From the NCBI GenBank assembly GCA_039602395.1, contig JBCNJP010000232.1:124001-188000 (forward strand): DNA of 64,000 nt, in the 5' to 3' direction. The position numbers were made by a program, and so were the translations under genes. Positions within the stretch are counted from its first letter, which is position 1. Each line of letters starts with the position of its first letter. The DNA is from Deinandra increscens subsp. villosa (taxonomy: Eukaryota > Streptophyta > Magnoliopsida > Asterales > Asteraceae). Positions 1 to 12,418 of this stretch are shown one piece after another. The notes under the pieces were generated by a model that did no database searches, was not told where the DNA came from, and worked only from the letters and a program-made list of their open reading frames with translations.

Positions 1-863
1 ATTTGGGGATGTTCGTTTGTTGCAATAGATGAGTACATTATCATGTTTATTTGCACACCTAACTCCTAGGGGCGGGTAGTAGTACTAGGGGAGTTGGAAT
101 TATTATAGAATGGTAGATCTCTGCGTATAGCGGATGGAAGGTAGATCTCTGCTTATAGCGGATGGAAGATAGGTCTCTGCCAATATAATGGCGGATGGAA
201 GTTAGTCATGAAAGTATAGATCTCTGCTTATAACGGATGGAAGATAGGTTTATGCCAATATAACGGCAGATGGAAGTTAGTAGGGAGAGTATAGCTTAGT
301 CTCTGCTTATAAAATAACAGATGGAAGTAAAGATATAGATCGAGAAGCAATCGAAAGGTTAGTATAGTGGGGTAGATACCTTCTATTGAAGAATGTGCCT
401 AGTTATAAATGACTGTTATGGTTTGTATAAATCTGTTATGTATTATACTTAATAAATGTTTGTAAAAGGGATCTTGCAGGTCCAAAGATTTTAAAACTCA
501 CGTTGAGATAATGTTTTTAAAATATAGAACTCACTAGCGTAAGCTGACCTTTTCCAAAAATATGTATGTATGTCAGGTCAGGGTGAGGCGTCGACTAGTT
601 ATGAGAAGGCCCTAGTGATAAGGGATTAGACGGGCAAGCTATCAGACGGAAGGAGGGTTTTGGTGAGCTGGCATAGATATAGCAATAAAACGTGGCTATA
701 GTTAGTATTTCCTTATGTAAATTATCTCTTACTTTGTAGTACTTGGCAAATAAATAAAAGTTTGAAATTTCTGCTACTTAGTTATCTCAGTTATTACCTT
801 GTTTTCATGAGTAAATCTAACACGTGACCCCTCCTAGAGCCAAGACTGGGAGTGGGCGTCACA
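1..863 (+). mobile_element. 3' part of a gypsy-type LTR
   Basis: The segment ends in GGGCGTCACA after a stretch that also occurs, diverged, at the end of the B2 LTR (52100-52472) and inverted in the B LTR (10999-11350). Shared blocks include the ACTCAC-AGCGTAAGC stretch and a run reading GAGCCAAG then TGGG near the end. No primer binding site follows, so this is a 3' LTR end or a solo LTR. Its left part lies outside the window. Confidence 0.7.
113..332 (+). repeat. Imperfect tandem repeat inside an LTR
   Basis: About six imperfect copies of a 30-40 bp unit. Each contains a GATCTCTGC-like block, a CTTATA or CCAATATA spacer and a CGGATGGAAG-like end. The spacers differ in length, so it is an old, diverged array. 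It lies upstream of the LTR end and may belong to its U3 or R part. Confidence 0.65.
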
Positions 864-1319
864 GTAATTCTTTTTCTCCATCAAGTAATTTAGAGCCATA
901 GATCTTCATATAATTGATTATCTAAGGGCTGAGATTACTTCTTATCCTTCTTAATTTAATACAACTTCTTAGTATAAACTCTCTCTATTTTTTATGTATG
1001 TTATTTTAATTATATAATAAATTTGTCTTCAGAAGTAACAACGCCTTCAAAATTAAATTTACCTTGAGAAGTAAGTTAGTCTACGAAATAGTTTTGCTTT
1101 CTGATGTAAGTTTGTCTTTAGACGTATGCTTGCCTTCAGAAGTAACAATATTACTGATATGCTTAATATATACATATTTTATATTAAATATTCCCAATAA
1201 AATAGATTATTTATGTCTAACTATTAACAAAACAGTGTTGTATTGTTTCCTTTTTAGTTTTTCAGAGTAATCTAGGTCAAAATTACAAAAGAAGCTGAAT
1301 ATGAAAAAAATATGAAGAA
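864..1319. other. AT-rich stretch, nothing recognised
   Basis: AT-rich sequence with several diverged copies of a CTTCAGAAGTAA-like word (1027, 1055, 1096, 1134). I see no coding potential; the 68-codon open frame here looks like chance. Confidence 0.5.
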
Positions 1320-1814
1320 AATATGCTAAAAACTATACTTTCTGGCATGGCCCGTGTTCACCCAAGCACGGACTGTGCTCCTGCTGCTCGAGAAAAGCCA
1401 TCTTCTAGAATCTGACAAAAATGCCCCGTGTTCCTGCACACACGATCCGTGTCCTCTGATACAACACGGCCCACGACCACTGACACACGACTCGTGCCTC
1501 TTGACATACGAAGATTCTGTAGAGTTTTGATGGGCACGACCCATATTCCCGGCCGGGAGTTGCCTATAAATACCAGCCAAAGTCATCCATTTTAAACTGC
1601 TCAATTCTTCTCTCTCTCTAGTTTACTACCACGTTTTACACCTTTTGAGCCACTTGTTTTTAGTCTCTTGGCCATTCGTCAAGATTGTAAGAAAATTAAC
1701 TTAAGTAGATTTTTTGTTTGCATTTGTCTATGAATCTTTCATCTTCTCTTAAGCATATATTAAAGTCATGTCTGGATAAACTCTTACACTTGCTTTGGGA
1801 TAACAAATCTTTGG
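1320..1814 (+). mobile_element. Promoter-bearing LTR fragment
   Basis: A GC-richer stretch with repeated CACGG, CCGTG and CACGAC words (1345-1540) is followed by a TATA box, TATAAATA at 1565-1572. Next comes a CT-rich leader-like run near 1608 and a T-rich stretch. This layout is typical of the U3-R part of plant gypsy LTRs. It is cut off at 1815 by the start of element A. The 92-codon minus frame across it is not credible as a gene. Confidence 0.5.
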
Positions 1815-4597
1815 TGTGACAACCGTCAGATTCACCATTAAATATTTCCGTTAGTCTCGTTAACGACCCAGTTATACTTTTCGTGTAATGTTAGTGTCAC
1901 GTGCGTTTACGTGAACGAGCCTGTCTCCGTTCACCATTTGTATCGGTTACATCGTGTGAAATAAAAATTTCAACGTAAATAAATTATTTTAATATATTAT
2001 GTGCCACTATGTGTTATTTAAATGTTTACATAAATATTAATATTTAATTACTAATTAATTTTAGTAATTTAGTTCGTGACTTATGTGTTTCTTAAAAAAT
2101 TGCATTTCGTAAGAAACCGGGTTTCATACGCCATTTAAATTTCATGTGCGTACACGTTAACTAAACTTTTCCCGACTTAATATTTCATGTTAATTAAGTT
2201 ATAAACTATTGGAAATGTTCCTGGCATTTTATTTTATAAGTCTCGGGTTCTGAAACCCATTTATATTGTGTTTTGAGATGCATATGCTTAAAAAGAAAAC
2301 TAGAGGGACCAAATGTGTAATTTTACAAATTAAAAATCTGACCAATAGACCCCGACTCCCCCTCCCCCTCCCCCTTGGTCACGCATTCTCTTCTTCCTCC
2401 CTCTCTTCTTACGGTTTCACGCACAAACACACACACACACACTCTTGATTTTCTGGAAATCCAACACCAAACAAGCAAGATTTAAGGTTCCTAAGCCCAA
2501 GCAAGGTTCAAGAAGTCTAGTAGAAGCTTTCTCTCCATCTCATCTTCTCCATCTCGCCATTTTCTTCAAGACTTGTAAGCCCTAGATCTTCACAACTCGA
2601 AATTGGTAGAATAGAAGGGTTAGACTAGTGTTTATGTGGAATTTGGTGTGTTGAAATGCTCATGAAACATGTTTTATGCTACTTTATGAAATCTTGTGAT
2701 TTGGGGGTGTTAATTAATTGATATAGGGGCTGTGATTTGGGGTAAATATTTGCCATGAAATGCTCTTGTTGATAGCTTGTTGTGTTGGACATGAGAAATT
2801 TGATGTATGTGCTTGTATGCAACTTCCATGTTTTGAAATTTTATTATGAACATCATGTGTTGGTTATGGGGGCTGAAAATCTTAGGGAAAATGTTGGTTA
2901 TGATTGTTACAAAGCTTTACAAGAGGATTGATGACCAAATTGTTACTCAAAATCTTAGCAAATTCCCGTTTTTGACAGATTCTGTCCAAATTTTTGGCCA
3001 TCTTGCACAGGTCATAACTTGCTCAATTTTTATCGAAAACGGTTAATTATTTTTAAATAGTAAATTTCCATGTCTTAAATTTAATTAGGCTACTCGCACG
3101 CATTCTAAGACCTCTGTTTGGTCACCCAAAGGCTGCTGCAAGTTAGGTGTGCAGGGCTGTATTTTTTTTAGCTAAATGTAAACTTTGCATTTTGGTTGGA
3201 CATGATTCTTGTGTTTTATTGGAAGGATTATTGAATGAAAATGTTTTTTACATATTAAAACTAAGATCTGGAAATTTTGGTACAACAAATTCTAAGTCTT
3301 AATCAAGTTATGCAATTATTAAGCCTACTTTGACTATTTGGTAAAAAAGCTGATTTTGTCAACTTCCAATGCTTGTACTTTCTCAATACTTAAATTTTGA
3401 GTTGATTCTTTTTGAAACAAGTCCTAAATGTTGAGAAGTCTATTCCTGTAAAATTTGAGGAGCTAACTCCAAGAAATGAGTAAATTAGGCATGCCACTAA
3501 ATGTATGTTCCGTGTTAGACTTTTAAATCTTATGCTTATGCATTTTGACTTGGGTTTTACATATATGTTTTTCTCATAGTTTAGGACTTGTGTTTAAGTG
3601 TTATGACCTAAATGATTGTATAAAAACATGATTGCTTGTTGATAAGCTATATTCGTCTTAGCGACAACCTCTAATCTGTTTAGACCATATTCACCAAAAT
3701 AGGTCATTTATAACCAACCGTTAAAGTCAAGTGCTGAGTTCCAGTGCACCCTAAGGTGAGTTTCACTACTTCATTTAGTTATATCTGGTTGAGGATGATA
3801 ACACACAACTAGTTGCATCCGGTAAGGGATGGCAATGCTATGACAAAGGTATTTTTTCCGTTTATATGATATCCGTTAAATATCAAATGATTCACTGAAT
3901 TGCATTTTATTTACAAAAAGTCCTTACTTTCTTGGGCCATTAATATAGAATAGTGAGGTAATGTTGAGTAGTACTATTGGGGATTGACACCCCCGCTCAG
4001 CGGTGCACAAGATGCACCCTCCCGACTGGTGGTTGGACTAAGAATAATATTAGCCTGGAACTACCATGATCGGGAAAGACACGTGGAAGGCAATTCGCAC
4101 AGGCTAAACATGTGACACATTGTCAGCTTCGGTCGCGAACATTCAGGTGAACATAAGCATAGGCTAGCTACCTAACGATATGGATATTACTCGTAGCTTA
4201 CGAATTGGTCTTTCATTATTCGTATACATTCTTGGTCTGCGGAGTGAAGTGTAGACCGCTTTTGTGAACTCACCAGCTTTTGTTGATACTTGATTGTTGA
4301 ATGCTTTTCAGGTTGCTTGGAGGATATTGGAGGCACGGGCGTTGGCAATACTTGTCTTTTGTAAAAAACCTTTTGGGAATTGTATTTCAAATACTTTAGT
4401 AATTACTTTTGCTAAACCGCAACCTTTAAAACTTTTAATGCTTCCGCTGAATTGCAAATGTAAACTTTGATTCATTAAATGTAATACACGACCTGTTTAT
4501 CCTTTAACTATGGCTTCGTTGTAACTAAAAACTTGGATCCTGGTCTGGATCACACCCCACACAGTTATATCCGTTAATGGAAATTGGGGGTGTGACA
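1815..4597 (+). repeat. 5' LTR of element A (2,783 bp)
   Basis: Starts TGTGACAACC and ends GGTGTGACA directly before the primer site. It contains a C-rich tract and a short (AC)n run (2427-2442) within a stretch that reads like a leader: T/C-rich, then AAG-rich. The preceding five bases are TTTGG, the candidate target duplication. By eye the first 300 bp differ from the 3' copy at 9871 by roughly a dozen substitutions, so the element is not very young. Confidence 0.85.
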
Positions 4598-4600
4598 GAT

Positions 4601-4613
4601 TGGTATCAGAGCC
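4601..4613 (+). promoter_or_regulatory. Primer binding site of element A
   Basis: TGGTATCAGAGCC starts three bases after the LTR end. It is the usual complement of the 3' end of plant initiator methionine tRNA, which primes minus-strand DNA synthesis. Confidence 0.9.
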
Positions 4614-4850
4614 CTTGATTAAAGCGACCCAGAACATTTTCAAAGTAAAATTTCTGAACTGTAACCGTTTTTGGAAAACTTCGGTTACAACTTATTCCTA
4701 AAAGTATTGCCCCCCGTGCCGAAGTCGATCCTCACTTAGAATTCCTTGTTTATGTCGGTGTAGGAATTGGATTTTGGGTAAAAACTTTTTCTTTCTCGAG
4801 ACTAGAAATTTTGGAGATTTTGAGTCGGAAAATTTCCTAAGTACAAGGTT

Positions 4851-5145
4851 AGCGAACTTGCCCTTTTACTCTTAGCGAACTACATTTCCTTCTTAGCGAA
4901 TTTGAACAATCTTAGCCGACTTCCCTTTTTGCCTTAGCGGACTTAAACTGTTCTTAGCGAACTTGAGCTTAGTGAACTTGGATTGTGCTTAGCGAACTTG
5001 TGCTTAGCGAACTTGTACTTAGCGAACTTGGAATGTGCTTAGCGAAGTTGTACTTAGCGAACTTAATTTGTTCTTAGCGAACTTCAGCAGATCTTAGCGG
5101 ACCTAATTTGTGCTTAGAGAACTTAAACAGTTCCTAGCGAACTTC
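4851..5145 (+). repeat. Leader motif array of A, word CTTAGCGAACTT
   Basis: More than a dozen diverged copies of CTTAGCGAACTT are separated by short unlike spacers. Variants include GCGGACTT and GCCGACTT. The array begins about 250 nt downstream of the primer site and spans about 300 nt. Its place and size match the leader arrays of D, E, F and H, though the word is different. Confidence 0.85.
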
Positions 5146-5861
5146 AAGAGGACACTTGGAAAAATTTACTAATTTTGGTGTGGCGATTGTTGTACGATGT
5201 GTTGGAATGCACATGCTCTCTGTGTAGTGTATACAGGACCCTCAAGACCCCTATTTCACCATCTTTTTACTTGGATACTTTAGCAAAACTTGAATGATTT
5301 ATCATAAGTATTTGTAGTTCTGTACTAGCTTCGTAATTAGGGTAAGACCCATTGTTTAGGATCCTGACATCCTTATGGACTTGTTCCACCCTTAACGACG
5401 TTGGTTGTCCTTAAGGGCCTTGTTCACACCTAACGGATTTGTTTAACGACTTTGGTAAGTTTACTCTTTATGATCTAGTTCATGACAGTCTAGACTCTAA
5501 GGCAATAATCCAACATATCTTAAGCTTGAATGCTCATACCCTCTTATAGCATAAATAGGAATTGTTATAGATCCTACTTGGGGTAAGTCACCCATTAACA
5601 CAATCCGAGAGTATCTCTATTGAAATGCGTTAGTAAGAACGCTGTTTAGCCTCGTGTAGGGTAGCATTGTATAGAACCGGATGGTTAATCATGGGACGCT
5701 TGTAACTGCCTTTGTTACCCCAAAATGTTGACACCATTTTTCCTTGGTCGTTTTAAACCTTGCATTCTAATTGCATAGTTGTTGTGTGATAATTCAACAT
5801 GGATGCTACTTTCATAACCTTCATGGAATTGAGCATGTGACGACTAAGAATAATATGTTAT

Positions 5862-5887
5862 TCTCTCTCTCTCTTTCTCTCTCTATG

Positions 5888-5920
<33 letters not shown>
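5862..5920 (+). repeat. Compound microsatellite (CT)n-(TA)n-(TG)n
   Basis: Three adjoining simple repeats: CT-rich, then TA, then TG, with short interruptions. It lies in the internal region of element A. Confidence 0.9.
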
Positions 5921-6365
5921 ATAACGGATTCGTGATCGAGTGCAGAACCACTTGCTTACCAAATTGTACCAACGGTAAATTTTAAATTGAATGAGCTGTT
6001 TATTCTCAAAACTTGTCTCCTTGGCATATCCCGGTCAGTTAACTTTGAGTTAGTGACCACATCCTTAACACTCACCCCATGGAAACCATATACTACCTCA
6101 CTAAATCTGGTAGCTAAAGTAAGAGGAACCAGCGTGACCATACCAGGTAAATTACCATTACGGGTGCACACGTAAATGTAATTTGCAGTGTATAGAAGCC
6201 CTGGGGAATTTTGCTCGGCAACCCGCTGGATATGACCTTTCATTTCAAAATCCTCATAAAATCGATTGTCATGTATGAGGGACTCAACCGTATGGTTAAG
6301 GTCATCTATCAATGTTCATTTCTCTAACACTCCTGATCTTATCCCTTCTAGATATGCCTTCCAAC

Positions 6366-7121
6366 TAGGGCTGTTAATCGGGTCAACCCGATCAGGTTTC
6401 GGGTTATTAGGGTCGGGTTAGTCGGGTTTTTTACAAAAAAAAAAAAATTCACCCGCAACCCGAACCTATTAAGGTTCGGGTTAATAGGGTTCGGGTTAGT
6501 CGGGTTTCGGGTTATTAGGGTCGGGCTAGTCGGGTTAATTGGGTTTTAATAAAACTATATTTTATGTCAATTTTATATTTAAAGTTCTAAAACAAGCAAA
6601 CCATTTAACATCAAAGAATCTAAACCACGTCAAATATTGAGTCTATAACACTTCCAAATATTTAATTGGATATCCTAATTAATTGTTTGCTCAAGGCTAA
6701 TTTCAATTTTTTGATTAAAACCTAGAAGATGTAATTAAAATTATAGATGTTGTATTGCTGTTAAATGATTAACAACTTCAACAAAACAATTTCATTCCAA
6801 AACAATTTAATTTCGTACTCATGAGTCATGATACCGTATTTAAAAACAATAATTGAAAATTTTCTTTATACAAAACGACTAGTGCAGCAACTTAAAATAT
6901 ATAACTGTACATTTTGGGATATTTATTATTCGGGTTAACCCGAGACCCGATATTTTTAAGAAAATCAACCCGCAACCCGACCCTAATTACACTTCGGGTT
7001 TGTCGGGTTAACCCGATTAACCCGATTGATACTTTTAGACCCTATTAGACCCGACCCTAATTGTCTTTTCGGGTTCGGGTTGGGTCGGGTTAATCGGGTT
7101 CGGGTATCTTCGACACCCCTA
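6366..7121. mobile_element. Non-autonomous hAT-type DNA transposon
   Basis: A 756-bp unit begins TAGGGCTGTTAATCGGG, and its right end read inverted begins TAGGGGTGTCGAAGAT, giving imperfect terminal inverted repeats. It is flanked on both sides by the perfect 8-bp duplication CTTCCAAC (6358-6365 and 7122-7129), the length hAT transposases make. Subterminal parts carry many CGGGTTA / TAACCCG words in both orientations, and the middle is AT-rich. No transposase frame is present, so movement needed an enzyme in trans. It sits inside the internal region of A and is therefore younger than A. Confidence 0.9.
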
Positions 7122-9720
7122 CTTCCAACCTATCATAACTCCTTTAAGATGCTTTTGCAAGTGATAACCCCGGTAAGACATTGTATTACTTATACAATTC
7201 GATGATGTGATCTTCCTTTATCGCGAGCGATCCGTGGTTTAACTCTTAACTGATTCTAATTTATTCGCAATCGTAACTCTACTCCTGTGACATTAACCGC
7301 TATAACCATTCTTCAAGCTCTCACAATTGTGAAAGAACTCCATAAATGCTAACTGATGAAAACCTAGACATCTTGAGTGGAAAATTACACCTCAATCATT
7401 GGAAACAATCTTTTTGCAGGGAAATCTTGTGAAGTTTTCCTCTCTTGACTAGTAATCCCTAGTACGTCTGTACGAGTAAAAAATTTGTTGTTAACAGTCA
7501 CGTCATGATCTCACACACTTTATACCTCACTACTAATACAATTTCACCCAAAGGAGTGATGTTGGTGAAACAACTTCCTGAACCCGTACGATCTATTTTG
7601 TCTTCAGCACTCGATTCATCTGTGAATTTAACTACCAGTGAACCTTTTCTCTTACTATCTCTCGTGAGTTGGATGGTCCTCCAGCTTTGAGCCATTGCGG
7701 CTAGTTAACCTCCCTAATGACACTACCTTGTACCTTACCGTCGGGCGCTCGTGCACGACAAACATCGACAACATACAACAGGCAGCAGTATGCTGGGAAA
7801 GTTTCCACAACATCCACATCGAGACGACAGACAAATTGCAAATACATGGATACCCCTTGTTCTCATACCTTCTTCCCTAGAAAACTTTCATTGGTAATCC
7901 CTACTTCATAACCAATGGCGACTAATTGAATGATCGACTCAAACCTTTAAAAACATGTATGAGGAAGTAGTTTGACTTACTAAATGAGGGCACGTTAAAT
8001 TAATCGTATATGTGACGAGCTACCCGAGGGTCATTGAAAGTGACCCAAGTCCCCGATAATTTTACATCTTGTATGCAACGCGACCTTTAGATACACAGTA
8101 GGCCTCGCGAAACCTTGGCTACAGTTCATATTTACACTCATGAAAAGCCACGTATTCTTTTGAATTCGTCAACGCTCAGTGTTTCGGGAACCCACTCTTA
8201 CTTCACGTTCGCACCTTTACTTAATCTTGAGGACCGATGTAAACCGATGTTCTTACATGATATTTATTCTACTAGACGGTGCAACCGTTGACACACTCGC
8301 ATTGATATCGGTTGACCCAAATCATTATTCTCCGAATTCGTGTCCATTGTACTGAATGACTTTTTTTGAAACGCATAGTTGCAACTACCCTACACTAGCT
8401 ACCTCGCTATTCATCCTGAATCTGTATTCCCATACTTGATATTATTAATTATTCTACAGAGAACCATTCGAACATTGGAACGTCACCCTTATTTTGAATC
8501 TTTACAGGGGAGTAATAAGCGTAACGATATATCCCATATTAGCGGAGCCCATCTTAAACATAAACATGAAAGACTACCTTATCCTTTGAATCCATTTCAG
8601 AAACTCAAATAGTAATCATGTTCATGTTGCGTACGCTAAACTCTTGATAATCCTCACCGTGGGTGAAGACCCCACCGACCGAAAACATAAAAAAGTCTTT
8701 TCTCACAAGATCCAAATTTTTCACATGCTGCATGATTTCAAATTTTTCACCCCCATTCAACTCAAAAGTATTCGAAAAAAAAACATAAGATACACTATTT
8801 TCAAGTATATTTTCTAACAAGATTTGTCAAATAGCCAGGAATGGCAAGGTAACTGGTACACCCTCGTTATACTGGTAGTGTGGTGGGTTAGTTGTGGTAC
8901 ACCCTATACATAAGCACTATCGGCATGTGGAAGGTGGGATTAGTGCTGAACCGCAGATTTACCTTGAAATCATAGAAAAAAACCTTATTTTGAGAAACTT
9001 CATCTAATTGGGAAAGTGCCCACAACTAACCAGAATTTATGTTAGTTCCATTGTAATTTCACATGTCTCTCATGCATATTTTTCACCAGAAGGGACATAC
9101 ACAGTTTAATCAAATAAAACTTATTGTTTTCCAACTCTCTAGATTGAGAGAAAACATCCTGATATAAATTTCCTACTAAGGGTCAAATATAGGTTATGAT
9201 CCAGATGAACAACAACGTTTTAACAACTCAACTTTTGCATTACAAAAGACAAATTACATGTTCTTTCTGAGCAACCATGTGACTTTTTCAAGACTCTTAT
9301 CGACGTCTACTTGTCCAAGATACATGCTCGTCTTGGTTCACCATGGGAATTAGTGAAATATTTCAATTAGTCCTCCAGTTATTGCATTTCTGACTTTTCG
9401 TTATTTATCGACGTCGAGGACGTCTACATTTAAAACTAGTTGAGCAAACTACCCCAGTCGCACCGAATTTGTGAAACAGAGAGACTTGCTATGAGCTTAC
9501 TACATTTACTCGCCATTCTATTGGCTCTTGGATACCTCGTAACATTACTTCCCCATACGCTTTTGCAAACTGTGTGAATCATCCTCTATAAGCTCATGTG
9601 AAATGTTCATTCGGTGCTTTTTAATCATATACCGTCCATCACTCTCCATGGAAAAGAGAACTTGGATTCTCTCATAATGATACTGTCAGGGCAAACCTCG
9701 TATCTGTTAACGCTAAAGCA

Positions 9721-9870
9721 AATTTCGGGACGAAATTTCCTTTCAACTTGGGGATGATGTGACAACTGGAAATTTTTTTAGTTTCATTCTCCTTCACCTC
9801 ATCCGGTTTGCCAACGCACCTTGAGCACTATGACAATTTCGGGACGAAAATTGTTTCAACATGGGGATGC
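9721..9870 (+). repeat. Two successive PPT/LTR-start junctions
   Basis: The pattern TTTCGGGACGAAA, then AACTTGGGGATGATG, then TGTGACAAC appears at 9723-9766. A near copy (TTTCGGGACGAAAA, then CATGGGGATGC, then TGTGACAACC) follows at 9837-9880. Only the second is followed by a true copy of the A LTR. The first leads into about 75 bp starting TGTGACAACTGG that resemble an LTR start and then stop. The polypurine part primes plus-strand synthesis. Confidence 0.75.
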
Positions 9871-10218
9871 TGTGACAACCATCAGATTCACCATTAACTA
9901 TTTCCGTTAGTCTCGTTAACGACCCAGTTATACTTTTCGTGTCATGTTAGTGTCACGTGCATTTACGTGACCGAGCCTGTCTCCGTTCACTATTTGAATC
10001 AGTTACATCGTGTGAAATAAAATCGTAACGTAAATAAATTATTTTAATATATTATGTGCCACTATGTGTTATTTGAATGTTTATAAAAATAATGATATTT
10101 AATTACTAATTAATTTTAGTAATTTATTTCGTGACTTATATGTTTCTTGAAAAATTGCATTTCGTAAGAAACCGGGCTCATACGCCATTTAAATTTCATG
10201 TGAATACACATTAACTAA
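9871..10218 (+). repeat. 3' LTR of element A, truncated by gap
   Basis: The first 348 bp match the start of the 5' LTR (1815 onward) with scattered substitutions and small indels. The sequence then enters the N run. Confidence 0.9.
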
Positions 10219-10718
10219 NNNNNNNNNNNNNNNNNNNNNNNNNNNNNNNNNNNNNNNNNNNNNNNNNNNNNNNNNNNNNNNNNNNNNNNNNNNNNNNNNN
10301 NNNNNNNNNNNNNNNNNNNNNNNNNNNNNNNNNNNNNNNNNNNNNNNNNNNNNNNNNNNNNNNNNNNNNNNNNNNNNNNNNNNNNNNNNNNNNNNNNNNN
10401 NNNNNNNNNNNNNNNNNNNNNNNNNNNNNNNNNNNNNNNNNNNNNNNNNNNNNNNNNNNNNNNNNNNNNNNNNNNNNNNNNNNNNNNNNNNNNNNNNNNN
10501 NNNNNNNNNNNNNNNNNNNNNNNNNNNNNNNNNNNNNNNNNNNNNNNNNNNNNNNNNNNNNNNNNNNNNNNNNNNNNNNNNNNNNNNNNNNNNNNNNNNN
10601 NNNNNNNNNNNNNNNNNNNNNNNNNNNNNNNNNNNNNNNNNNNNNNNNNNNNNNNNNNNNNNNNNNNNNNNNNNNNNNNNNNNNNNNNNNNNNNNNNNNN
10701 NNNNNNNNNNNNNNNNNN
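10219..10718. other. Assembly gap, 500 N
   Basis: Exactly 500 N. It joins the 3' LTR of A to the internal region of B; the true distance is unknown. Confidence 0.98.
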
Positions 10719-10980
10719 ACTTACTCCACATTCGGCCACACAATAGATAGTACTTAGGATATATTCATAAAGTCAATATCAAATTGCAGTAGCTAATTGC
10801 AATTCGGTACTTCCATACTCCTATACCCTAAGTCCTACTTATTATATTCCCAATGCAACCTCATTCTTTTGGGCATAACTAACATGGTTGGCACCTATAC
10901 CTCTTATCTTAGTTTACTTTGTCTCCCCAGAGTCCTAGTCTAAGTCTAGATACCGTAATAGTACCTAAATCTCTTAAACC

Positions 10981-10998
10981 AAGGCTCTGATACCAACT
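10981..10998 (-). promoter_or_regulatory. Primer binding site of element B
   Basis: On the minus strand, immediately after the LTR end GGGCGTCACA, the sequence reads AGTTGGTATCAGAGCC, a methionine-tRNA-type primer site. It proves the LTR at 10999-18192 is the 5' LTR of a minus-strand element. Confidence 0.9.
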
Positions 10999-12418
10999 TG
11001 TGACGCCCACACCCAGACTTGGCTCCAGGAGGGGTCACGTGTCGGATTTACACAAGAACACATGGTATAACAGAGATACTAACGCAAAGGAAATATTAAA
11101 AACTTTATTCGTATTGCCAAGTTACAACAATAAACTAAATATTACATAAACTTTAACTATCTAGGTCTATGCCAGCGGTCCAACAAGCTTCCTCTTGATA
11201 ATTTGCCAATTCATTTCTTTATCACCAAAGTCCTATCCTTACTTCCAGAAGTCTCACCATCACCTGACATACATACTTAAAAAGTCAGCTTACGCTGGTG
11301 AGTTCTAAGTTTCTAAAAACTCTTTCTTGATCTACAAGACAAATCAAGTTCTCCCGGGTCTTCTTGACCCCATTAGTAAACTTTTAACAAGTATAAAACA
11401 TAACAGAATTATACAACACATCAGAATTGACACATAACCAGGAATCTATTTAAACAGGAACATCAAACCCATAAACCTTCCTAGTTAATTAAATTCAATA
11501 TTCCTTGCACTACCAACGTCTTGCTATGCCTTATTCTTTATCTGCTACCCCGAAGCAGCCTAAAGAATCTCTGGTCACTTGTGATTGTCAAGTACACCTT
11601 AGGTAGGATAGTATTGTCGACTGTCAAACAGATCCTTCCCATCCAGGCATCCCGATATGGCTAGTCTCACTACCTTACGTAGGCCCTTCCGTACACCGGC
11701 TAGAGAAATACTACCCTTTTTGTCTCCCTATTTCATGAGCCCCATCTGTACTATCCACTCCATGACCTTACGGATTGCTTTACTTAACATGTTCAACTCA
11801 TTCAATAACGAGTATCTTACTAGCAATCCCCAACCCCCACAATACCACTACCTGTCTTTAATCAAATACCTAAGAGCCTTAGGTTTATTAGTAGACAGTG
11901 ATAATGTATTCATATATTGCAACTAATGATAATTTCCCAATTTACCACTAGAGTTTATACACTACTGATATACCGGGTAACTAATATTATTATGCTTATA
12001 TATAGGAAGAACCAGCGGTGTATCCACCACATAATATATAAAGCAAATGTATCATTAGTTCTCGTATATACCTACATACTCACTATGCGTCTATTAACAA
12101 TTCCCTCATCACTTGGACATTTAATATCTAAGCAGAGTATAGCACATAACACATCATACTCAATTCATATGCATAATAACACATAGTCAATCCAAATGAA
12201 TAATAACACTTAACAACACTTAAAAGCATTTGGAAACACTTTTCATAACAAAATATGTATGCCAGCCCAAAAACGTTTAAGACATTTAAAACATTTAAAA
12301 GTGGGCTCATAGAACTCACCCTAGCTTTGCGAAGCTATTATTCTTGGGTTAAGTCCTCGTGAATTAGTTTCTTAACGGCTTTAACGTAATGTCCCTATCA
12401 AGACATCCTAAAGGTTAC

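Larger units (their letters stand above)
5146..9720 (+). other. Internal region of A, no genes recognised
   Basis: Apart from the microsatellite and the hAT element listed separately, this is non-coding. Frames of 60-118 codons occur on both strands, often overlapping antisense (5956-6312 against 5987-6175), and none shows a retroelement motif. I take it as decayed or never-coding internal sequence. Confidence 0.6.
1815..10218 (+). mobile_element. Element A: pol-less LTR retrotransposon, right end in gap
   Basis: Two LTR copies begin with TGTGACAACC (1815 and 9871). The first ends in GGTGTGACA at 4597 and is followed by a methionine-tRNA-type primer site. The internal part (about 5.3 kb) has no recognisable gag, protease, reverse transcriptase or integrase on either strand. 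This fits a large non-autonomous element of the LARD type. The LTR ends and primer site are like those of gypsy elements, but assignment is inference. The 3' LTR runs into the gap, so the right target duplication cannot be read. Confidence 0.8.

Noticed and set aside
113..332. CRISPR array
   Set aside because: Diverged tandem units without uniform spacers in a plant LTR; the same applies to the leader arrays, which have irregular spacing.
5956..6312. 118-codon minus frame in element A as a gene
   Set aside because: No recognised domain, overlapped antisense by another frame, and set in non-coding internal sequence.
10189..10743. Open frames of 174-184 codons across the first gap, and similar ones at 27685-28380 and 47310-48004
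   Set aside because: They consist almost entirely of unknown residues from N runs; no evidence of coding.
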